A DNA stretch of 64,000 nt from Sphaerochaeta sp032144095 (GCF_032144095.1 NZ_JAVSNJ010000003.1:124001-188000); one strand, 5' to 3'; shown: positions 53,869-63,563, numbered from the stretch's first letter. Numbers and translations are program-made. The notes: generated by a model not told the origin, from the letters alone.

Positions 53869-55080
53869 ATGAACATTGTCAAGATCAAGGCGCAGGTGAA
53901 AGAGTATGATTGGGGCAACATGTCATTCATCCCGGCACTCCTTGGCCAAAAGGAAGATGGAAAACCCAAGGCAGAACTCTGGATGGGTACCCATCCCAGT
54001 GGCGATGCAACCGTAGAGGCCACCGGGGAGAGCCTATCGACCTTTCTGACGAATGACAGCCTACATTGGTTTGGCCAGGAACATCTCGATCGCTTTGGCC
54101 CTGAGTTGCCACTGCTGCTTAAGGTCCTCGCCATCGACCACCCCCTTTCCATCCAGTGCCATCCCACCGAGGTCCAGGCAAAGGAAGGGTGGGAGAGGGA
54201 GACCGCTTTTCGCACCCGCTTTCCGAAAGAACTCTGGAACTACAAGGATTCCAACCGGAAGGCTGAGGTCATCTATGCCCTTACCCCCATCACAGCCATG
54301 TGTGCCTTTCGGCCCTTGGCTCAGATACTCCCCCAGCTTAGGGCTCTGATGCCTATTGGCTATGCCAAGCATTTTTCTGGAATCGATGAACATTCGAGCC
54401 ATCCAGACAAGGAAATTTCTACCCTGTTTGAGCTGCTCTATACCATGAAACAGGAGGAGTTGGTCCTCTGTATCGAAGAGTACATAGCCTCACTCCGGGA
54501 TAGGGAGGACCTGCCCTATGCTACCCCTGATGGCCTCTTCCTGGAAAGCAAAGGCATCGCCCTCTCCTGCTATGAGACCTTCCCCAAAGATCCTGGCCTC
54601 TTTGCACCCTTCTTTCTCAATGTGAAACACCTGCAGAAAGGAGAGGCCCTCTATCTTGAACCCAGAACCCTGCATGCCTATGTCCTGGGCAATGGGATTG
54701 AACTGATGAGTGCCTCGGACAACGTGTTGCGTGGAGGCCTTACCCACAAGAAGATTGACCTGCACGAGCTTATGAAGATCATGGAGGTCAAGGGCAAGGA
54801 GGTTGAGCCGGTCTTGCAGTTGGTCGGCACCTCAGGAAGGGTCCACCTGTTGACCCCTACCGAGGAGTTTCACCTGATGGTCTGTCCTTCAGGGGCCTAC
54901 ACCATCGGCGACAGAAAGAGCATCGAGCTCTTGTTCTGTACCGAAGGTAAGGTATCCTTCAGTGCTGGAAAAGAGAGGGTTGAGATAGGCAAGGGCGAGT
55001 GCCATGTAGTTGCCGCTTCCTTGGAAACGTACAAGCTGGAGGTAGAGGGAACACTTTTCATCGCTGACGTCCCTCGCTGA
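53869..55080 (+). CDS. manA: Mannose-6-phosphate isomerase, class I
   Basis: 403 residues from the ATG at 53869 (TTGGAGG upstream). Type I zinc-dependent phosphomannose isomerase: KVLAIDHPLSIQCHPTEVQA supplies Gln96 and His98, KAEVIYAL the metal Glu, and EPRTLHAYVLGNGIELM the last His and the catalytic Arg region. It interconverts mannose 6-phosphate and fructose 6-phosphate for glycan or GDP-mannose synthesis or mannose use. A candidate -10, TATACT, lies near 53843. Confidence 0.94.
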   Translation: MNIVKIKAQVKEYDWGNMSFIPALLGQKEDGKPKAELWMGTHPSGDATVEATGESLSTFLTNDSLHWFGQEHLDRFGPELPLLLKVLAIDHPLSIQCHPTEVQAKEGWERETAFRTRFPKELWNYKDSNRKAEVIYALTPITAMCAFRPLAQILPQLRALMPIGYAKHFSGIDEHSSHPDKEISTLFELLYTMKQEELVLCIEEYIASLRDREDLPYATPDGLFLESKGIALSCYETFPKDPGLFAPFFLNVKHLQKGEALYLEPRTLHAYVLGNGIELMSASDNVLRGGLTHKKIDLHELMKIMEVKGKEVEPVLQLVGTSGRVHLLTPTEEFHLMVCPSGAYTIGDRKSIELLFCTEGKVSFSAGKERVEIGKGECHVVAASLETYKLEVEGTLFIADVPR

Positions 55081-55088
55081 GAACTCTC

Positions 55089-55132
55089 TTGACCTTACAC
55101 TTTTTCATGAGTACGTTAGACACGTGTAAGGT
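55089..55132 (+). promoter_or_regulatory. Promoter and flanking inverted repeat of the RND efflux operon
   Basis: TTGACC (55089-55094), 17-bp spacer, TACGTT (55112-55117). Perfect 9-bp inverted arms, ACCTTACAC (55092-55100) and GTGTAAGGT (55124-55132), lie on the -35 and the transcription start, 23 nt apart; ACACGTGT (55120-55127) is itself palindromic. A regulator site is likely; no regulator gene is adjacent. Confidence 0.5.
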
Positions 55133-55140
55133 AGCAAGCT

Positions 55141-56217
55141 ATGAAAAAACGTCCTGTAAGCAGACTCTCCATCATCGCCAGGTATGTCACCCTGGCTTCT
55201 GTCATCTTTGTTGTTCTCATCGGTGTCGATATATTTTTGGGCAATAGGGAGAAGATTGTCTACATTCCGCCAGAGCCTTTGGTAGTAGTGGAACTGCCCC
55301 AGAAGGGGAGTGTATCGAAGCGAGGAATTTTCCCTTCAACCATTCAGGCCAAGGACCTGGTACCTGTAATCCCTCTTGTCGGAGGGACCATTCAGTCCTT
55401 TGACGTACAGGTAGGGCAGATGGTGCAAAAGGGCGAGGTCCTGGCCACCATCGACAGCGAACCCTTCATCCAGCAGACTAAGCAGGCAGAGGCCGCATAC
55501 CTGGCAAGCGAAAGCACGTTTTCCAGGGTGGCCTCCCTCTACCAGAACAAGGCAACAACCGAACAGAGCTATGACCAGGCCAAAGCCCAACGGGATGCGG
55601 CAAAAGCTCAGTATGAGCTAGCCTCCCTGCAGCTTTCCTATGCAACGGTCACGGCCCCTGTGACGGGGAGCATCCTGATGAAGAGCAGTTCGGTAGGAAG
55701 CATGGCAGGGGCCCAACAGCCCATTGCCGTGATAGCTGACCTTACTCGGCTGGTGGTTAAGGTAGAGGTGCCCGAGACCTACTACAGCGTATTCTGGAAG
55801 GGCCAGGAGACTCTTCGCATAGAAATTACCAACCCTGCCTGGGACAAACCCATACCGGCACGCCTGCTCACCATCGACCCCTTTATCCACAGTGATTCCA
55901 AGACCTTCTCCCTGGAATGCCTGGTCGAGCATGGGGAGGCCTTGGTCCGTCCAGGAATGTCCGTCATGGTTGGCATCACCTACAGTGAAGAGGAGGCTAT
56001 CCCGCGGATGGCCCAATCCATACGCAAAAGTGATGGCTCCTGGTATGTCTACCACCCCGAAACCCAACGGGTGGAATATGTGCAGACAGCGGTGGAACTG
56101 GAGGACGACTGGTTCTTCAAGGTCCCTGAAGCGTATGCTGAAAGCCTCTTTGTGGTCGATGGCCAACACATGGTGTTTGACAACCAGAAGGTGCGCATCG
56201 AAGGAGAGGGCCTGTGA
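55141..56217 (+). CDS. RND efflux periplasmic adaptor (membrane fusion protein)
   Basis: 358 residues. Uncleaved N-terminal anchor or signal (residues about 13-35), then the HlyD/MFP order: barrel-sandwich lipoyl half (GGTIQSFDVQVGQMVQKGEV), a short coiled-coil hairpin (QTKQAEAAYLASESTFSRV, then QAKAQRDAAKAQYELA), second lipoyl half (YATVTAPVTGSIL), and beta-barrel and membrane-proximal domains. Joins the pump to TolC. Overlaps the pump gene by 4 nt. Confidence 0.94.
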   Translation: MKKRPVSRLSIIARYVTLASVIFVVLIGVDIFLGNREKIVYIPPEPLVVVELPQKGSVSKRGIFPSTIQAKDLVPVIPLVGGTIQSFDVQVGQMVQKGEVLATIDSEPFIQQTKQAEAAYLASESTFSRVASLYQNKATTEQSYDQAKAQRDAAKAQYELASLQLSYATVTAPVTGSILMKSSSVGSMAGAQQPIAVIADLTRLVVKVEVPETYYSVFWKGQETLRIEITNPAWDKPIPARLLTIDPFIHSDSKTFSLECLVEHGEALVRPGMSVMVGITYSEEEAIPRMAQSIRKSDGSWYVYHPETQRVEYVQTAVELEDDWFFKVPEAYAESLFVVDGQHMVFDNQKVRIEGEGL

Positions 56218-59200
56218 AAGTCTCCCGCCAGGCCATCCGCCATCCTGTCGTCATAGGGATGCTGCTCATCGTGTTGGTAGCCTTTGGCCTCTATAGCTTT
56301 GCAGGCCAGAACATTGAATTCATGAGTGACATCAACCTGCCCTCCATCATTGTACTCTCCCTCTATCCTGGAGCCGGGGCAGAGGATGTGGAGGATGAGG
56401 TTACCAGAATCCTTGAGGATGAGTTTGTTACCCTTCCAAACTATAAATCCATGGATTCGGTCTCCAGCAACTCCATGAGCATCATAACCATCTACTACCA
56501 GGATGGTGTCGACCCCTATGAACAGCTCGATGAGGTCCGCTACAGGATATCAACGCTTAAGGCATCGCTACCCAAGAACCTGGAAGGTGATCCCCTGGCC
56601 TTGGTCGGGGGAGCTTCCATGCTGCCCATCATCACCTTCTCGGTATCGGGTGGCAGTGACGTGGGTAGGGTAACTTCCTACGTCCAGGACGAGCTTGTAC
56701 CGGCCATCAACCAGATCAAGGGGGTTGCCTCTGTCACCGTGCGCGGGGGCCAGGAGCTTGAGGCCTCCGTCAGGCTTCGGCTCTCCGATCTTGAGGCGAA
56801 GAGGATCAGCGTTACCCAGGTCTACTCGCTCATCGGGTACTCCAACGTACGCCTCCCTCTCGGTTCGGCAGAGTACCGGGGGAAGACCCTCGACCTCAGG
56901 TATGGAGGTTCCATCACCTGCCTGGAAGAGCTGAAACAGATCCCCGTCGGATATACGGACCAGGGAAGCCCCATCCGGTTGGAGGACGTGGCCACGGTCT
57001 CCTATAGGTACCCAAAAGCAAAATATGCGGTAGGTAGTGATGGGCACCCGTTGCTGGTTGTCGACGTGACCAAACGCAGCGATGGGAACATCGTCAGGAT
57101 AAACAAGGCCATAAGGGCCCTGCTGGATAAGGAAAGCAAGGAGAGCGGGGAGGCCTTGAGTTTTTCCATCATCGGTGATGACAGCAGGACAACCCTGGCA
57201 TCGCTCAATACTGTTGTGCAGAGTGGCATTGGTGGCATCATCATGGCGATTCTGGTCATCATCCTCTTTCTGGGTGACATACGGTCGACCCTCATCATTG
57301 CCTTCTCCATACCCCTTTCCCTTTTGTTCTCATTTATTGGTATGCGCCTGATGGGCATCACCATCAACCTGATGAGCCTCTCGGGTCTGGTCGCTGCCCT
57401 GGGAATGGTTGTCGATGGTTCCATCGTCATGCTAGAGCAGATATATCGGCACTACCGGACAGGGGAGCTATCCGTAATGGCTAGCATCGACAAGGCGAGC
57501 GATGAGGTGGGCTCGCCCATCCTGGCCTCAACCCTCACCACTGTAGTGGTATTCATTCCGATTTCAATGCTCAGCGGTATCATCGGCATGATTTTCAAGG
57601 ATATCGCCCTCACCCTGATCCTCGCCCTTGCCGGCTCCTTTCTTGTTGCAGTGGTATTTGTTCCCTTCTTTGCAAGGCTCTTGTTGCGCCCGACCCCTCC
57701 CAAGCAGAAAAACAGGGCCTTCATCCGCATGCTCTCCTCTGTCGAGAGGCGCTATACCCAGGCCTTGGATTGGAGCCTTTCCCATAGCTCCTTTATCCTG
57801 GTCATCTGCCTGAGCATCCTGGTCCTCACAGCCTTTACCATCACCAAGCTTGGCTTTACCTTCCTGCCTTCGACCGATAACAGCGAGCTCTATGTACAGA
57901 TGGAGTTTCCCCAAGGCTATAGCCTGGATGAGACGAGGGCGAGAAGCAACCAGATCGAGGCTATCATCCGTAGTGAAGTCAGCGAAGTTTCTGACATCGT
58001 CACCTATGCTGGCCTGAGTGACTTCACCCTTGGGGTAGGAAGTGCAAACCTAGCCTACTCCAGGGTGGTCCTGGTCCCTGTAGCCCAACGTGATCGTGGG
58101 GTGCATGAGATAATCCTGGCTGTGCAAAAGGCCATAGCCCTACAGGTCCCTGATGTCACCATCAGGATAGAGAACGGTGGCTTTGACAAGCTTCTGGGCT
58201 TTGTGACCGGAGGGGGCGGCTATGGCATCACCCTCGTCAGTGAGGACGTTGACCTGCTGCTCAGGGAAGCAAAGCGAATCCAGGACCATCTTGGGCAGGA
58301 CAAGGCTGTGGTGTCGACCAGGGTGGATACCTCCTTCGATGCAAACCAACTGGTATTGGCGATGGACCGTGACAGCCTCAACAGGCTCGGGATCAACAGC
58401 TATGAGGCGGGCCTTACCAACAGGATCCTGGTCGAGGGGATGGAGGTCTCCACATTTTCCGATACCAGTGGGAACCGGTACCCCATCATCCTGGGCAGTG
58501 ACGTGACGGACAACCCCTTCAGTGAGGATACCCTCAATGCGATTACCCTCTACTCCCTTGCAGGAAAGCCGATACGGCTCTCCTCGGTTGCCAAGCTGGA
58601 GGTCCAGCCAAGCCTCAGTGAGATCAACCACACGGATAGGGCCAAGACCATAACAATTGGTGCTTCCCTGGTTAGTGAGGATACCTCTCTGGTCTCCCAA
58701 CGCATGAACGACTACCTTGTTGCAGAACCGTTGGCTGAGGGGGTGAGCAGCATGGCTGCAGGAGTGCTCGAGCTCATAGGAGAGTCCCTTCCTCCTTTCC
58801 TCACTGCCATGCTCATCGCCTGGTTCCTCGTCTATACCGTGATGGTCATCCAGTTTGAGAGGTTCCGCCAGCCTGCGATCATCATCGTCTCCATCCCGTT
58901 CTGCATCATCGGTGTCGTTCTTGGGCTCCTTGCCTTTGGCTCAACCCTCAGCATTGTCTCCTTGTTGGGCATCATTGCCTTGGGCGGCATAGTGGTGAAC
59001 AACGGCATCATCCTCATCGACTACGTAAACTTGCTGCGTAGGGGGCAAGAGGGTGAGGAGAGTGAGGGCAGCTTGCTCAAGGCCATCACCGAAGGGAGTG
59101 CAACCCGGCTTAGGCCCATATTCATGACCACCATCACCACGATGCTGGGCGTGCTTCCCATGGCTTTCGCCACAGGGGAGGGTGCTGAGATCTACGCACC

Positions 59201-59321
59201 CTTGGGGCAGGCCATCGCAGGAGGGCTGTTTACCTCCACCCTGATAACGCTTTTCATCATCCCAGTCCTCTACTACCGAAGTGAGAGACGTCTCATACGC
59301 AGAAAGGTTGGCAAGCTATGA
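56214..59321 (+). CDS. RND efflux pump, inner-membrane component (AcrB/SwrC-like)
   Basis: 1035 residues from a GTG overlapping the adaptor stop. Twelve membrane segments and two large periplasmic loops. The proton-relay Asp pair of AcrB reads Asp401-Gly402 (GMVVDGSIVMLEQIYRH), and the helix 10 lysine is replaced (VNNGIILIDYVNLLR), as in the SwrC-like branch I recall. Exports hydrophobic or amphiphilic compounds. Part of a complete adaptor-pump-TolC operon. Confidence 0.94.
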   Translation: MKVSRQAIRHPVVIGMLLIVLVAFGLYSFAGQNIEFMSDINLPSIIVLSLYPGAGAEDVEDEVTRILEDEFVTLPNYKSMDSVSSNSMSIITIYYQDGVDPYEQLDEVRYRISTLKASLPKNLEGDPLALVGGASMLPIITFSVSGGSDVGRVTSYVQDELVPAINQIKGVASVTVRGGQELEASVRLRLSDLEAKRISVTQVYSLIGYSNVRLPLGSAEYRGKTLDLRYGGSITCLEELKQIPVGYTDQGSPIRLEDVATVSYRYPKAKYAVGSDGHPLLVVDVTKRSDGNIVRINKAIRALLDKESKESGEALSFSIIGDDSRTTLASLNTVVQSGIGGIIMAILVIILFLGDIRSTLIIAFSIPLSLLFSFIGMRLMGITINLMSLSGLVAALGMVVDGSIVMLEQIYRHYRTGELSVMASIDKASDEVGSPILASTLTTVVVFIPISMLSGIIGMIFKDIALTLILALAGSFLVAVVFVPFFARLLLRPTPPKQKNRAFIRMLSSVERRYTQALDWSLSHSSFILVICLSILVLTAFTITKLGFTFLPSTDNSELYVQMEFPQGYSLDETRARSNQIEAIIRSEVSEVSDIVTYAGLSDFTLGVGSANLAYSRVVLVPVAQRDRGVHEIILAVQKAIALQVPDVTIRIENGGFDKLLGFVTGGGGYGITLVSEDVDLLLREAKRIQDHLGQDKAVVSTRVDTSFDANQLVLAMDRDSLNRLGINSYEAGLTNRILVEGMEVSTFSDTSGNRYPIILGSDVTDNPFSEDTLNAITLYSLAGKPIRLSSVAKLEVQPSLSEINHTDRAKTITIGASLVSEDTSLVSQRMNDYLVAEPLAEGVSSMAAGVLELIGESLPPFLTAMLIAWFLVYTVMVIQFERFRQPAIIIVSIPFCIIGVVLGLLAFGSTLSIVSLLGIIALGGIVVNNGIILIDYVNLLRRGQEGEESEGSLLKAITEGSATRLRPIFMTTITTMLGVLPMAFATGEGAEIYAPLGQAIAGGLFTSTLITLFIIPVLYYRSERRLIRRKVGKL

Positions 59322-60667
59322 ACAAAAAACCTCTTATTTTGATGATTTCTCTCTTGTTGAGCTCACTGTTGGTATCGGCAGCGAGTTATACCGAGCCCGA
59401 CCTCAAGGCTCTGCTGCTCTCCAACAACCTCAAGCTCAAACAGGCTATAAGCGAACAGGACCTCTCCACACTCGAAGTAAAGGATGCGAAGGCAGGGTAT
59501 GGACCGACAGTCGACCTGGAGGTCAGCGGGACATACCTGGCAAACCCCATGGACACCCTCTCCTTCGAACTCCCTTTCCCCTTAGGAAGCTCGACACCTG
59601 TAACCATCGATACAGGGCTGACCAATACCCTCTACAACTTCTCCCTTACCCTTACCCAGCCACTATGGACCTGGGGCAAACTGAAGAATGGGGTGGCGAT
59701 GACCGAAAAACTTGTCCAGATTCGCCAGGCCCAAAGGTTTGCCTTGCAGAAATCCCTGCTCTCCGAGCTCTCCAGCCGCCTCTATGCCCATCACTATCTG
59801 CTTGCCATGGAAGGCCTGTTCGATGAGGAGCAAAAGCTTGCCCAGACTCTGGTAACCTTGGCTGAAGAGGGGGTCTCCAATGGGATGCTCCTCAAGGAGG
59901 AGGCTCTCTCTGCCAAGGTATCGCTTAGGCAGATTGCCTTGGCAAAAACCCAGGTAGCCAACCAGAGGCAGCAACAACGCAGGGCGATAGCGAACCTGTG
60001 CAACATCACCATTGATGAGGATGACGAACTGGTAGGGGAACTTGACCAGGAGCAGCTTCGCTCCCTGCTCTCCTATGACCTGAAGACCCTGCAGGCTCTG
60101 GCAACGGCAAAAAGCCAGGAGCAGGTTCGCATCGCAAATTTGATGACCGATCTTGCCGCCCTCGCTTCTTCTGTTGCAGAAGGCTCTCTCTACTGGAAGC
60201 CCGATATGGCCATGCAGGTATCGCTAGGCTACGGTGGGTCAAAATTCCTTTTTGTCGAACGGGATGACTACACTTTCAATGTCTCTGTAGGAATGAAGAG
60301 TACCATCTACGATGGGGGGAAGAAATTCCATGAGGTGAGCCGTAAGGCTATCAAGGAAGAGCAGTCATATTTTGATAAGGACCAGATGGTCCAGGCCCTT
60401 CTCACGCAGGTGGAGGAGGCCTACCTTGCACTCCATCTGGCTGACGAGAGCCTTGCATATCTGAGCCTCAAGAGGGAAGCTGCCCTCTCTGAAGGAGAGC
60501 AGAAGAGGCTATTGTTTGTCAGTGGCTATGGCTATGAAGCAGACCTGGTCAAGGCCGAGCTGGCGAGGGTGGCGATCGAATGTGAGATGGAGCAGCAGTG
60601 GCTCGCCTATACCGGGGCCTTCGCCACGATTACCTATCTTTGTGGGTTGGAAAATAGGCTGTTGTAA
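59318..60667 (+). CDS. TolC-family outer-membrane efflux protein
   Basis: 449 residues with a signal peptide ending VSAAS. Two outer-membrane-efflux repeats with long helices, including LKALLLSNNLKLKQAISEQ and SLLSELSSRLYAHHYLL in the first half and QVEEAYLALHLADESLAYL in the second. Overlaps the pump gene (ATGA). Forms the trimeric exit duct. The next gene's promoter lies within its last codons. Confidence 0.92.
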   Translation: MNKKPLILMISLLLSSLLVSAASYTEPDLKALLLSNNLKLKQAISEQDLSTLEVKDAKAGYGPTVDLEVSGTYLANPMDTLSFELPFPLGSSTPVTIDTGLTNTLYNFSLTLTQPLWTWGKLKNGVAMTEKLVQIRQAQRFALQKSLLSELSSRLYAHHYLLAMEGLFDEEQKLAQTLVTLAEEGVSNGMLLKEEALSAKVSLRQIALAKTQVANQRQQQRRAIANLCNITIDEDDELVGELDQEQLRSLLSYDLKTLQALATAKSQEQVRIANLMTDLAALASSVAEGSLYWKPDMAMQVSLGYGGSKFLFVERDDYTFNVSVGMKSTIYDGGKKFHEVSRKAIKEEQSYFDKDQMVQALLTQVEEAYLALHLADESLAYLSLKREAALSEGEQKRLLFVSGYGYEADLVKAELARVAIECEMEQQWLAYTGAFATITYLCGLENRLL

Positions 60668-60676
60668 TGGTATAGT
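60647..60676 (+). promoter_or_regulatory. Leaderless promoter of the cysteine-desulfidase-like gene
   Basis: TTGGAA (60647-60652), 18-bp spacer, TATAGT (60671-60676), then 6 nt to the ATG at 60683. It overlaps the tolC stop. No Shine-Dalgarno sequence precedes the ATG. Confidence 0.55.
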
Positions 60677-60682
60677 CATGGA

Positions 60683-61957
60683 ATGGACAGATTCCTTGAA
60701 CTGCTGAAAAAAGAGATGAGGCCCGCCATGGGCTGTACGGAACCGGCGGCTTCGGCCCTGGCAGGGGCGAAGGCAGGAGAGCTGCTTGGGACCATCCCTA
60801 CCTCAGTCGAGGTGGTTACCAGCCGGGACATGGTCAAGAATGCCATGGGAGTAGGGCTTCCCAACTGCTCGTTGAAGGGCATCCAGGCAGCGGTTGCCCT
60901 CGGGGTGTGCGGAGGCTCGGTCGATAAGGGGTTGAGCATCCTCAGCGAGATAGGGCAGGAGCAACTTAGGTGTGCTAGTGCCCTTCAGGTTTCCCTGAAG
61001 ATCAGCGTCGATGTCCCCTCCCTCTACATAAAGGTCAGTGCCACCAACGGAAAGAGTTCATCAGTAGCCATCATAAGCGGCGAGCATGACCGGTTCAGCT
61101 ATCTGGAAAAGGATGGGGTAGAACTGCTCTCCCTTCCGGTGGACAACTGCAGCTCCGTGTTGGAAGAGGCTGATGAGGATGTCATCGGCAAGGCCACCCT
61201 GGCCTCGCTTCTGGCATATGCCAACGAGGCTCCACCAGAAGCCATCCAGCTCTGTCTCGATGCCAAGGATACCAACCTGGTGATCGCAGAGCATGCGGTA
61301 CGGCATGAGTATGGGCTCTCTGTCGGCAGGATCGCCTCAGAAGGGCTGAACCATGAACCCCGCAGCCTCACTGAGGCCTTCAGCCTGGCCTCAGCCCTTG
61401 CCGCCGCTGCTAGCGACGCCAGGATGGCTGGCTGTCCCCTTCCTGTCATCATCAACAGCGGCAGTGGCAATCAGGGCATTACCCTGACGGTTCCCTTGGC
61501 TGTCGTCGCCTCCTATCTGAAGAGTAGCGACGAGAAGCTGGGTAGGGCCTTGGTTCTCAGCGAACTTGTCGGGCTCTCCCTCACTGCCCGGAAGAACCGG
61601 CTCAGCGCCCTCTGCGGTGCCTTTACCGCTTCCATTGGGACGGCCTGTGGCCTTGTCTACCTGCTCGATGGCGACCTCCCTGTCATGGACCGCGCGATAA
61701 ACACCATGATCGGGAACTTGACCGGCATCATCTGTGACGGGGCAAAGATGACCTGCGCCCTTAAGATATACTCCTGTGTGGAAGCTGCAAACCTTGCTTG
61801 CAAGCTTGCCTTCAGGGGGTATTCGCCAGGCAATGAGAGTGGCATCGTAGGGAATACCAGCTTGGAAAGCATGGATTTCCTCTCCAGGATCAGCCGCGAA
61901 GGAATGGAGGAGACCGACAAGACGATCCTCTCCATCATGTTGGGAAAACAAAGATGA
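60683..61957 (+). CDS. L-cysteine desulfidase / UPF0597 family protein (CyuA-like)
   Basis: 424 residues. The start MRPAMGCTEPAA contains Cys18, matching the catalytic cysteine of archaeal L-cysteine desulfidase, and the later Cys322 (IGTACGLVYL), Cys351 and Cys358 (CDGAKMTC) fit the three [4Fe-4S] ligands, the last two with the same 7-residue spacing. The family releases sulfide and ammonia from L-cysteine and is oxygen-sensitive. Activity on serine or another amino acid is possible. The exonuclease gene overlaps its stop by 4 nt. Confidence 0.88.
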   Translation: MDRFLELLKKEMRPAMGCTEPAASALAGAKAGELLGTIPTSVEVVTSRDMVKNAMGVGLPNCSLKGIQAAVALGVCGGSVDKGLSILSEIGQEQLRCASALQVSLKISVDVPSLYIKVSATNGKSSSVAIISGEHDRFSYLEKDGVELLSLPVDNCSSVLEEADEDVIGKATLASLLAYANEAPPEAIQLCLDAKDTNLVIAEHAVRHEYGLSVGRIASEGLNHEPRSLTEAFSLASALAAAASDARMAGCPLPVIINSGSGNQGITLTVPLAVVASYLKSSDEKLGRALVLSELVGLSLTARKNRLSALCGAFTASIGTACGLVYLLDGDLPVMDRAINTMIGNLTGIICDGAKMTCALKIYSCVEAANLACKLAFRGYSPGNESGIVGNTSLESMDFLSRISREGMEETDKTILSIMLGKQR

Positions 61958-62544
61958 ACTATGTAGCAATAGATTTTGAGACTGCAAACAGCTATGCAGG
62001 TGGGGCCTGTGCTGTTGCCCTGGCCCGTTTTGATGAAGAGGGGACGTTGCTGGATACCTACTACTCCCTCATACACCCCAAGCACCCCTATTTCGACCCT
62101 GGGATGAGTGCCGTGCATAAGCTCAAGGATGAGGACTGCCTCGCTGCCCCCGAATTTGACCAGCTTTGGCCTGCAATGAGGAGTTTCATCGGACGGGACA
62201 TCCTTGTCGCCCACAATGCTGTCTTCGACATGGGTGTGCTCAAAGGGTGTTTTGAGTCCTATGACCTGGAGGCAAAAGCCACCTCCTATTTCTGTACCTA
62301 CACCATAGCCCGCAAGGTGTGGCCGAAGATGCTCAGCTACAAGCTGACCTACCTTTGCGACCACTTCGGCATGGAGTACCAGGCCCACTACGCCCTTGAT
62401 GACGCTGTCATGTGCGGCAAGCTGTTTGGCAAGCAGTGCTATGGCAACCTCAACGACCTATTGAGTTTGCGGAGGTTCCTTATTACCAAGGGCATCGAGC
62501 CCAAGGTTATTGAGCATCAGCAAAAAGAACTCTTTTTCCTATAA
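61954..62544 (+). CDS. DEDDh 3'-5' exonuclease (DNA polymerase III epsilon-like)
   Basis: 196 residues. Exo I AIDFETAN (Asp7, Glu9), Exo II LVAHNAVFDMGVL, Exo III HYALDDAVMCGK with the His and Asp of the DEDDh class. It is a free-standing nuclease domain, not fused to a polymerase; the family trims DNA or RNA 3' ends in repair or turnover. Its last 38 bp overlap the convergent PAP2 gene. Confidence 0.9.
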   Translation: MNYVAIDFETANSYAGGACAVALARFDEEGTLLDTYYSLIHPKHPYFDPGMSAVHKLKDEDCLAAPEFDQLWPAMRSFIGRDILVAHNAVFDMGVLKGCFESYDLEAKATSYFCTYTIARKVWPKMLSYKLTYLCDHFGMEYQAHYALDDAVMCGKLFGKQCYGNLNDLLSLRRFLITKGIEPKVIEHQQKELFFL

Positions 62545-63403
62545 GCGGGAAGAGCCCGGTTGCCCAGAATCCCAGGAATGCATAGCGGACGAAGGAGCCT
62601 ATATAGTAGGCGGCTTCAGGGATGATGGTCTTCAGCGCCATGACGGCGACAACTACCACCATGCCGATCGCAAAGCGCACTATTTTCTTCGGCATGGTCG
62701 CTTCGGTCGAGTAGTTGACCTTCTTGACCTCCAGGGCAAAGCCAAGGTAGCCGCCACCTGAGAGTGCGAGGGTCTTCATGAGGTCGGAAAAAGCAACCTG
62801 GTCAACGGAATTCATGTTGAGCAGGATTGCCATTCCCAGGCCCAGGACAAAGGTAATGACCCCTACGACAAGGGAGAAGCGGTATCGCTTATCCTTGTCC
62901 TCATAGAGGGCACTGAGCCTGTTGTAGGCCAGCATGGTGATTGCGACTCCCAATACCAACCCCCCAAAGACATCAATGGGCCAGTGGACTCCCAGATAGA
63001 GTCGGCTTATTCCGACAAGCGCTATCATGAATGCACAGAAGATGCTGAGAGGCCGTCTCTTGAAGGCTCGTGCGACAGCGCTGTAAAAGGAAGCGGCTGT
63101 TGTGGTGTGTCCGGAAGGGAAGGAGTATCCGGTTGCAGTGGCCAGGCGCTTTCCCTGGATGCTGGATAGTACCTGGAAGGGTCTAGGGGCCCTGACGATT
63201 GCCTTGAGCAGGCCCATGCTCATCACCGAGAAGAGCATGGAGGAACAGATGGAGAAGCCCTTGTTCTTGTCATGATTCCACAGGATGTAGAGGATGACGG
63301 CGATTACAAAGGTCTGTTCTCCAACAGCCGATGCGAAATTGGCAAAGCTGTCCAGAAATGGTGTACCGATGTTCTGGAAAAAGATCAAAATGGATTCTTG
63401 CAT
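62507..63403 (-). CDS. PAP2-superfamily membrane phosphatase
   Basis: 298 residues from the ATG at 63403 (GAGGAGCC upstream). The phosphatase motifs are complete: KAIVRAPRP, PSGHTTTA and SRLYLGVHWPIDVFGG. Multi-pass membrane protein with an extra C-terminal membrane region of about 100 residues. Likely a lipid phosphatase such as for undecaprenyl pyrophosphate or phosphatidylglycerol phosphate; not resolvable here. Confidence 0.88.
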   Translation of the reverse strand: MQESILIFFQNIGTPFLDSFANFASAVGEQTFVIAVILYILWNHDKNKGFSICSSMLFSVMSMGLLKAIVRAPRPFQVLSSIQGKRLATATGYSFPSGHTTTAASFYSAVARAFKRRPLSIFCAFMIALVGISRLYLGVHWPIDVFGGLVLGVAITMLAYNRLSALYEDKDKRYRFSLVVGVITFVLGLGMAILLNMNSVDQVAFSDLMKTLALSGGGYLGFALEVKKVNYSTEATMPKKIVRFAIGMVVVVAVMALKTIIPEAAYYIGSFVRYAFLGFWATGLFPLIGKRVLFADAQ

Positions 63404-63563
63404 GGGTGGCTCCTCATGTTTGAGTATACGCAAGCAAGGTTGGGCTTGCAAGAAGAAAGCTGATCGACCCTTCAGGCAGGTGCGCTTCCGATCGCCATTC
63501 TGTTTTGTTTTGGTGGCAATTCTCGCTCTCATGCAAATTTCTGGAGTTTTTTTCTAGGGGTTG

